Assembly: GCF_037975245.1 (NCBI RefSeq)
Contig: NC_092570.1
Location: forward strand, 12,127,001 to 12,191,000
Reading direction: 5' to 3'
Length of the DNA: 64,000 nucleotides
Origin: Apostichopus japonicus
Lineage: Eukaryota > Echinodermata > Holothuroidea > Aspidochirotida > Stichopodidae
This document shows, in pieces, positions 59,393-64,000 of this stretch. The stretch's first letter is position 1. Each line of letters opens with the position of its first letter. The translations under genes and the position numbers were made by a program. Under the pieces are notes generated by a model. It was not told the origin of the DNA. It did not search any database and saw nothing but the letters and a program-made list of their open reading frames with translations.

Positions 59393-61147
59393 TTTAATTT
59401 AATTTAATTTAATTTAATTTAATTTAATTTAAAAAGCAAAAATTAATTTAAGTGAATCTCATATGATTTATTAATTAAAATTTCAAAAGTGGGATATTCG
59501 GTTAGTGGAATGAAAATTGAAATTGATGGCAAACCGAGTTTTTTGTTATTGCAGTGAGGACATACCCTCCCCACCCCTAACTCCAATGGCATCGTCACTG
59601 TAGCTATTTCTAGTCAATGACTTTCGTATGTTATCAGCATCTGTGATGATAGTACATGATGTGTGTAAATGGTTTTAATTCAATCACCACGCCAGTTCTA
59701 TTTTTACCATTAGGATGTCAAATATAGAAGTCAAATTGCATTTATAGGTAGGCAATGTGTTTTACATCGCTACCACTGAGTAACCATCTGCACGGATTTG
59801 GGTCCTTTGGAGTATATATCACATTAGCGGATATGCAAAACGAGTTGAAGCATGGCTTACAACTTATTTATTTTTGAATAGAAAACGGAAACAGAGAATT
59901 TCTACACATTCTGTTTCTCTTTTCGTGCCCTTTCACTTGTTCGTCAATATTTCCAGATGTGAACACTTCCACTACTATGGAAGGAAACATATTGTCTAAC
60001 TGACGAATGTCTTGCACAGTTGTACACGCTCAAATTGAATTTAACAGGAACCAATTTAGTGCCAGTGTCTTTTTTCCTCTTTTAAATCGATATTTAGTGT
60101 TACACTTTAATGACTTATTCATCTTTTAATATGACCAAAGATTCTGCAAATTATATTCCCATATGGCTTAAGCACTTAGGGAAGTCAATATTCTTATCAT
60201 GATTGGCAAAGACTCTGTCTGTTCTTCTTTATGTTACGGAATTGCATGATTTGTTGAAAAGAAACTGTCTTGCTTCAGTTCACCAGACTCTAATTACTGC
60301 AGATTTCAAACAAGTACCTTAGTAGTACCTATAAATAGCTTACATGTATTAAAATACGTATAATAATATTTAGACAAGAAATAAGTCACAATATTTCAAA
60401 TCCAGTGTTCATAACTCATTCAGTTACTGAGATATGACTCAAGTAATTTAATCCTGACAAAAACAAACCATGCAATGCCGAACAATCTAATGTCTATAGC
60501 CTGCATTAACGTTTTCCCATTTCAATAAGTGGCTGCAATATTAAACAGAAAAACAGAAGTTTCTAGTATTTGTTTGTATGCATATTTCGACTCAGCCACC
60601 TGGCCACCGGAATATCCCTTTCGAAAGAGTTAACAAATTATTTGAAAGAAATTTGTAACTTTCCTGACAGTTTCAAAAATACCATACCAATAAAATTTGA
60701 AATTCTTCAATTACACTAACAGGATGTGTAGCTTATATGCAAATAACTTACATAGGATGTTACAAAATGCATTGCTTGCTATTACTGGTGCAAAATAAAT
60801 CATAAACGGTGTTCACCTAACCCTCTTGTTTAGTTTCATTGGACACATTATCACTCAGGTATGTGCCACCTTTCTTCAAGTGTTCATATTCACCGATATG
60901 CAACTGTCATATGTAATTTGCCCAACCAGGAAGCAATTCCACAGTATAATTGTATTTACAATTTTTCTCTTCAGAAAGATTCGATAAATTACTTCGACGA
61001 GAAGTAAGGTTGGAGAGAAGATGTACAGAGGATTGCCTCGCCAGTGTACTTAAATTAAGCAAAGTCTTACGGGCCTCTGAAGTTGAGCGGTCACTTAATT
61101 GTAGCCATACAGAACGAACAATAATTAAAAGAAGGCGGGACATATGA
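45915..61147 (+). CDS. CHRDL: Chordin-like protein (secreted BMP-binding CR-domain protein), ten coding exons
   Basis: Chordin-like proteins are secreted extracellular factors that bind BMP-family ligands through cysteine-rich (CR/VWC) domains and modulate signalling. Joined exons 45915-45999, 46758-46955, 53047-53213, 54966-55062, 55896-56081, 56867-56964, 58301-58403, 58541-58720, 59174-59287 and 60975-61147 give 1401 nt, 466 aa plus stop, close to vertebrate CHRDL1/2 length. Layout: signal peptide 1-19 (cleavage after VGS likely); CR1 31-93; CR2 117-179; acidic/Ser linker 183-244; CR3 246-310; C-terminal CHRDL region 312-466. Each CR has ten cysteines with CxxCxC and CCxxC motifs. The C-terminal region keeps Cys325, the C426-x3-C430 pair and Cys452, matching remembered vertebrate positions. 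Possible N-glycosylation sites: N97, N318, N451. All junctions are in phase. It resembles chordin-like more than chordin because there are three CRs, no CHRD domains, and this C-terminal domain. Confidence 0.93.
46758..46955 (+). CDS. CHRDL: CHRDL exon: complete CR1
   Basis: Acceptor ctcaacag, donor GTAAGT at 46956, phase 1-1. Encodes residues 29-94, a whole CR1/VWC domain: C31, then a YxxGExWHP segment, CVTCHC, and closing CCPIC. The YQVGESWHP motif is typical of chordin-family CR domains. Confidence 0.92.
48376..49298. mobile_element. hAT element with perfect 8-bp target duplication
   Basis: Left end CAGTGGCGTCGCCAAG; right end, reverse complemented, CAGTTGCGTCACCAGA. Flanked by TTCATGAC at 48368-48375 and 49299-49306. 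923 bp, no transposase. Both ends carry long G or C runs with 'gtgcccccc' repeats, as in the 14835-16198 element. It lies in a CHRDL intron. Confidence 0.92.
50984..51328. mobile_element. hAT MITE, copy 2
   Basis: Same family as 35759-36129 (CAAGGGCGTAGGAACCGG left; CAGTGGCGTAGGAAGG right, reverse complemented), 345 bp. Flanked by perfect 8-bp direct repeats ATTGCAAG (50976-50983 and 51329-51336). Differs from copy 1 mainly in homopolymer lengths and short deletions. Located in a CHRDL intron. Confidence 0.93.
53047..53213 (+). CDS. CHRDL: CHRDL exon: N-terminal half of CR2
   Basis: Acceptor cttcatag, donor cg|GTAAGAG at 53214, phase 1 to 0. Encodes residues 95-150: a Thr-rich spacer, then C117 to the CVQCIC motif and S150. 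Reading through the donor adds about 28 residues and stops in the first repeat units, so intron retention would yield a short protein with CR1 and half of CR2. Confidence 0.9.
53226..53846. repeat. 57-bp minisatellite at the start of a CHRDL intron
   Basis: 'ttgttttctgtattatacat' recurs at 53251, 53308, 53365 and onward every 57 bp to 53821: 11 units. The array begins 13 bases into the intron. Units are near identical, differing at 'tgaaatagc'/'tgcaatagc'/'tgcaatggc'. As 57 is a multiple of three, long repetitive frames stay open; they are not a gene. Confidence 0.97.
54386..54907. repeat. 64-bp pyrimidine-rich minisatellite before a CHRDL acceptor
   Basis: 'gatgtc(c/t)gat' recurs at 54386, 54455, 54519, 54583, 54647, 54711, 54775 and 54839; after the first step the period is exactly 64 bp. 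Units are dominated by ctccccttctccaccgctcc and ccctctcata. The array ends about 58 bases before the acceptor of the CR2b exon. Repetitive frames are artefacts. Confidence 0.96.
54966..55062 (+). CDS. CHRDL: CHRDL exon: C-terminal half of CR2
   Basis: Acceptor ctatcttag, donor g|GTAATT at 55063, phase 0 to 1. Encodes residues 151-182 with C156, C160, C165, C175, C176 and C179 (closing motif CCPVC). It completes the ten-cysteine CR2 begun in the previous exon. Confidence 0.92.
55896..56081 (+). CDS. CHRDL: CHRDL exon: linker between CR2 and CR3
   Basis: Acceptor cccatacag. Encodes residues 183-244, an acidic, Ser/Asp/Tyr-rich linker without cysteines, as expected between CR2 and CR3 of CHRDL. 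The donor is the least certain in the gene: cca|GTATAT at 56082 preserves phase 1. The other phase-compatible choice, g|GTTCGT at 56037, would shorten the linker by 15 residues. Reading on in frame reaches TAG near 56125. Confidence 0.75.
56867..56964 (+). CDS. CHRDL: CHRDL exon: N-terminal half of CR3
   Basis: Acceptor tatttctag, donor cg|GTAAGT at 56965, phase 1 to 0. Encodes C246 onward with TYSHGEQWHP and CVICIC. The TYSHGE-WHP motif is a hallmark I associate with CR3 of vertebrate CHRDL proteins. Confidence 0.92.
57290..58155. repeat. Dispersed repeat, copy B, in a CHRDL intron
   Basis: Ordered blocks match 30890-31770. Internally it contains about three degenerate ~120-140-bp units marked by 'gaagctgcagcatatttag' (57328), 'gaagatgcggcgtgtttag' (57420) and 'gaagttgcagcgtatttag' (57528). 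It ends with 'taagaccgcgctgatctcgg ... gggaccgac'. No coding capacity recognised. Confidence 0.6.
58301..58403 (+). CDS. CHRDL: CHRDL exon: C-terminal half of CR3
   Basis: Acceptor ttttctaaag, donor g|GTAGGT at 58404, phase 0 to 1. Encodes residues 278-311 with C283, C288, C296, C306, C307 and C310 (CCKIC), completing CR3. Confidence 0.92.
58541..58720 (+). CDS. CHRDL: CHRDL exon: C-terminal region, first part
   Basis: Acceptor tgttctcttttcag, donor g|GTATGC at 58721, phase 1-1. Encodes residues 312-371 with Cys325 and a VYIYQP / VEDIARHTVRISQWEISL segment. It aligns by eye with the region after CR3 in vertebrate CHRDL (acidic start, single Cys, then a beta-rich V-x-V-x-x-W type segment). 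Confidence 0.88.
59174..59287 (+). CDS. CHRDL: CHRDL exon: C-terminal region, second part
   Basis: Acceptor ttttcctccag, donor GTAACT at 59288, phase 1-1. Encodes residues 372-409 (starts GTIEKYLVEDI, ends LTGATTQ). Corresponds to the IEKIS...TRTTLSQ part of vertebrate CHRDL as I remember it. Confidence 0.85.
59334..59431. repeat. (TA)n then (TTTAA)n microsatellites
   Basis: About 55 bp of TA dinucleotide (to 59388) followed directly by about eight TTTAA pentamers, beginning 47 bases after the CHRDL exon-9 donor. Confidence 0.95.
60975..61147 (+). CDS. CHRDL: CHRDL terminal coding exon
   Basis: Acceptor tttttctcttcag; stop TGA at 61145-61147. Encodes residues 410-466 with C426-TED-C430 and Cys452, matching the CxxxC and final Cys of vertebrate CHRDL. 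Here a basic tail of about 14 residues (ending KRRRDI) extends past the last cysteine, whereas vertebrate proteins as I recall end at or near it. Confidence 0.9.
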
Positions 61148-61169
61148 GTGATTGACAACTCGATGACGG

Positions 61170-61175
61170 AATAAA
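61170..61175 (+). terminator. Candidate CHRDL poly(A) signal
   Basis: AATAAA 23 bases after the CHRDL stop. This would give a very short 3' UTR, so a later unrecognised signal may be the main one. Confidence 0.3.
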
Positions 61176-61179
61176 TTAA

Positions 61180-64000
61180 CAGAATATATTGTGTAAAAAT
61201 CATAAAAAACGGATTTGTAAATATATTTATACAGGCAGTAACTGCGAAACTATGACTAATGCTATGACCTAGCAAAATTGTGTTCATAATGTACATTATT
61301 AAATCATAAAATTATTACTTGTCCTGTAAGATTACCTTGATAAAATTGTAAGGTGTAAAATTTATTGATAAAAACCTTTGTTATTTGTAAATGTATAAAC
61401 TCTTCGACTACCAGTGTACCTGTTTACTATGCGCTGCTTCCGTATACGTTCAAAGGTTCGTTGTTCCCCGCCGCTTTTATAGACTGATGTAAAACCAGCT
61501 TGAAGAAACTAATATGATTTGAACACCATTTGAAAGGATATTATTATGATTCAGGGGGGTGGGCAAGGGGTGGGTTAGGAATATCTGTGGGGTGTTTTCA
61601 TTGTTATTGTTATAGTTTCACTCGTTGTAGGGGACGGAGTTTACAATCTTCTTGTCTGGAGCAATGGTCATCGTTGGCGTAGGCTGAGTGACAGTGCAGG
61701 GGTACAGCTTTATGCTTATATTTGCATATATATATATATATACTATCCTGTCAAAAAGAAAAGAACTAACGTTTGATATATTTTAAATCACATATTGAAA
61801 TGATTTCATATTTAATTATGTGTAAGTTTCATTTAAATCTGTTTTACATATCTCGACAGTTAATATAAATACTAATAAGCTACCTCTGTATAGTTCAAAG
61901 GCATATCAAAGCAGAAACAACACCAGTATATTGATCAGGTAAATTACTCATTAAACCAAGACATTAATAGTGCATCGGCGCATACATGTCGTTCAAATAC
62001 CACCAGTGTTACGAAAGTAATTCAGGATTAAAACTTGACAGACAAAACCAAAATGAGGTAACTTGTTCAGTTTAATTATTCCAACATGAAGAAGTTTAGC
62101 CACTTAAAATATAATAGTTCCGCCGGAATATTAGGCTTTGTCGCTCTACATGTGAATACGATAGTAATGCATTTATTCCAAATAGTTCAATCGTGTTCAT
62201 AATAATTCCCTTCATCACTTTACTAACATTAACTTGGTCAATAGTCATTGCAGCCACATGTGCTGTTGTAAATCTGCAGCCTATAATGACATTGATACAA
62301 GTCTTATGGGACATTAATAGGTTATCATATAAATTCAAGATATTTCGCATCTGCTGCAGGAGCCTATATTCCTCATATACAATTCTTGTTCTTGTATTTA
62401 CATATGAAAACGTTACATTGAAGCACATACGTTATTAATTCCTGTCATATTGGACATATATATTATAGTGATAGAAATGTCGCATATAAATGCTAAGATT
62501 GAGAAAATGAAACAAAATCAACAAGTTTTATTCCACCGGAATCTTATTGATTCTCTAAAGTTATTACTTTCTTAATAAGTTTGCAAGATAAAAACCAATG
62601 ACCGATATCATTGTACTTATTTGTACTGCGGAAATAGGGGTTTCGTTAGAGTGCGTTCTATTGTGGCAAACTTATGTAAACTTCCAATCAGTCTCAGTGA
62701 AGTTTACTGATAGGTCATATCATTCCGAACAAATACTTTGTATTAGAATTCAACGCCAAACGGCTGGTTTCTTCTTATAGAGTAAGTAACCAAGCAAACA
62801 AACATACAGATAAAACACAAATACAGAGAAGTACAGTTGTTTATTTTTGACAGCCCTTTCCGCCGAATTATCCATCAGTCATCATCTTCGATAGTTCCTT
62901 CTTGGCTTGTCCTGCATCGACTCAAAACGTTACCGCTGTGCAATGTCAACATGTCAATTTGAATAATTAATTTATACCAGGTTACTTGAAATTCCAACTG
63001 ATGAAAAATGCAGCTTTCTCACACAGTAGCGAAGCCATGAGCAACAGGGCTCCCGTGCAACAGTAGAAATGGGCCCCAAAAGAGGAACCGGGGCAATGGG
63101 GAAACGTGCCCACCCCCACTTTTGTGAAAATGTTAAAAGTGTCCCATTTGAAAATGAAGTTTCCCCTTTGTAATTTTGTACTCCCTATCGAAAAGTGTAA
63201 ATTTTACACTGAGTTTTCTTAATTTTTGTCTGGGTTTATTTTAAAATGGTTGTAATATGGCGCTCCAAATAAGCTCTACTGGATTATTTTTAGCATATTT
63301 TTCCGCGGTTGTATGGGCTAATGCATTGAAGCGAATCTGGTCAGTCGGGTGACTACATTGAAACTGTACGACAAGACAACCGTATAACTTATTTTGGAAA
63401 GTGCCCTCACATGTTGCTACACGCCAGCTGGATAGTATTTAGGACTTTTAAGACAATCGTCTTTAGTGGTGGGGCTGTTTCATTTCTTCGGTGCTTGCCA
63501 CTGCCATCTGCTGGGACCCGGAACAAAGGAGCTCACCCGCCAAGTCACACCACTGTCCTGGGATTCAAACCTGATTGTAAAGCTACCATAGTCCTGGCGA
63601 ATGTGAAAAGTGTTTCTACATTGGGGAAAAAAGTTTCTTGAACTAAAAATCCAGCTGATTTCACCCCTATATTTGTCATATTTACTGGTGCGTTAAAACT
63701 CTTTCATTTCTTGCCACAGTAAAAGTGTTCATATATAGCTGCATTTTTATCTCATCTAAGTTTTTGCTCATGATCTGAAACATGTTAATTATTATCTTTT
63801 GATGCCAAGGAAATAGACAAACACAAAATCTGTTCTGATTTTTTCAACTTTTGCTTGCATAGTCCCGACAAACAGTCAGCACCCGAAGTATTAGGAAGGG
63901 AGGGTAAAGAGGCAAGATCTGTCCTGGTTTCAGGCATGAACTTCACACTATCCGTTACGTATAGTGAGGCAGTGATAAATGGGGGGGGGGGGGTGGACGG
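61180..64000. other. Sequence downstream of CHRDL
   Basis: No gene supported. Short frames at 62096-62428 (-) and 62193-62438 (+) are mutual shadows without domains. Around 63028-63200, 'cagtagcgaagccatgag' and 'gtgcccacccccacttttgt' resemble the left part of hAT elements elsewhere in the window, so a decayed copy is possible, but I find no right end. A G homopolymer lies near 63979-63993. Confidence 0.45.

Overview
The window is animal nuclear DNA. It is A+T-rich with long introns, GT-AG splice sites, dense DNA-transposon debris, many minisatellites, and around twenty G or C homopolymer runs of ten or more bases. Gene content and repeat style suggest a marine invertebrate deuterostome, possibly an echinoderm. 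I cannot name a species, and that assignment is inference.

Two genes are supported, both on the + strand. The left edge holds the last coding exon of a POLD3-type gene (DNA polymerase delta subunit 3). It ends in a C-terminal PCNA-interacting (PIP) box. The right third holds a complete chordin-like gene (CHRDL). Ten coding exons between 45915 and 61147 join in phase to a 466-residue secreted protein: signal peptide, three von Willebrand type C / chordin CR domains (each with all ten cysteines), and the CHRDL-specific C-terminal region. A TATA box at 33450 and an ATG-free stretch ending in a strong splice donor at 33705 look like a promoter and noncoding first exon for this gene, about 12 kb upstream of the start codon. 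POLD3 and CHRDL2 are also neighbours in human, so the window may show an old conserved gene pair.

The rest is accessory DNA. From left to right: a hAT-like element just after POLD3 (1221-2178); a 1.5-kb foldback structure (3966-5515) leading into a precisely 21-bp-phased array; a 2.3-kb family of degenerate repeats (5945-8224) rich in nuclear-receptor-type direct repeats of AGGTCA/TGACCT; a three-level nest of transposons (14514-16283); elements with apparent 5-bp target duplications that share a GC-rich internal hairpin (14987, 22329, 28199); two copies of one hAT MITE with clear 8-bp target duplications (35759 and 50984); a third hAT element with a perfect 8-bp duplication (48376); and a 59-bp plus 30-bp minisatellite block with inverted copies 1.4 kb away (39495-41290). 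Inside CHRDL, the intron splitting CR2 has a 57-bp minisatellite beginning 13 bases after its donor and a pyrimidine-rich 64-bp minisatellite just before its acceptor.

I saw no RNA genes, no transposase or reverse transcriptase frames, no CRISPR array and no prokaryotic features. Gene identities rest on remembered family motifs and exon-phase consistency, not on searches.
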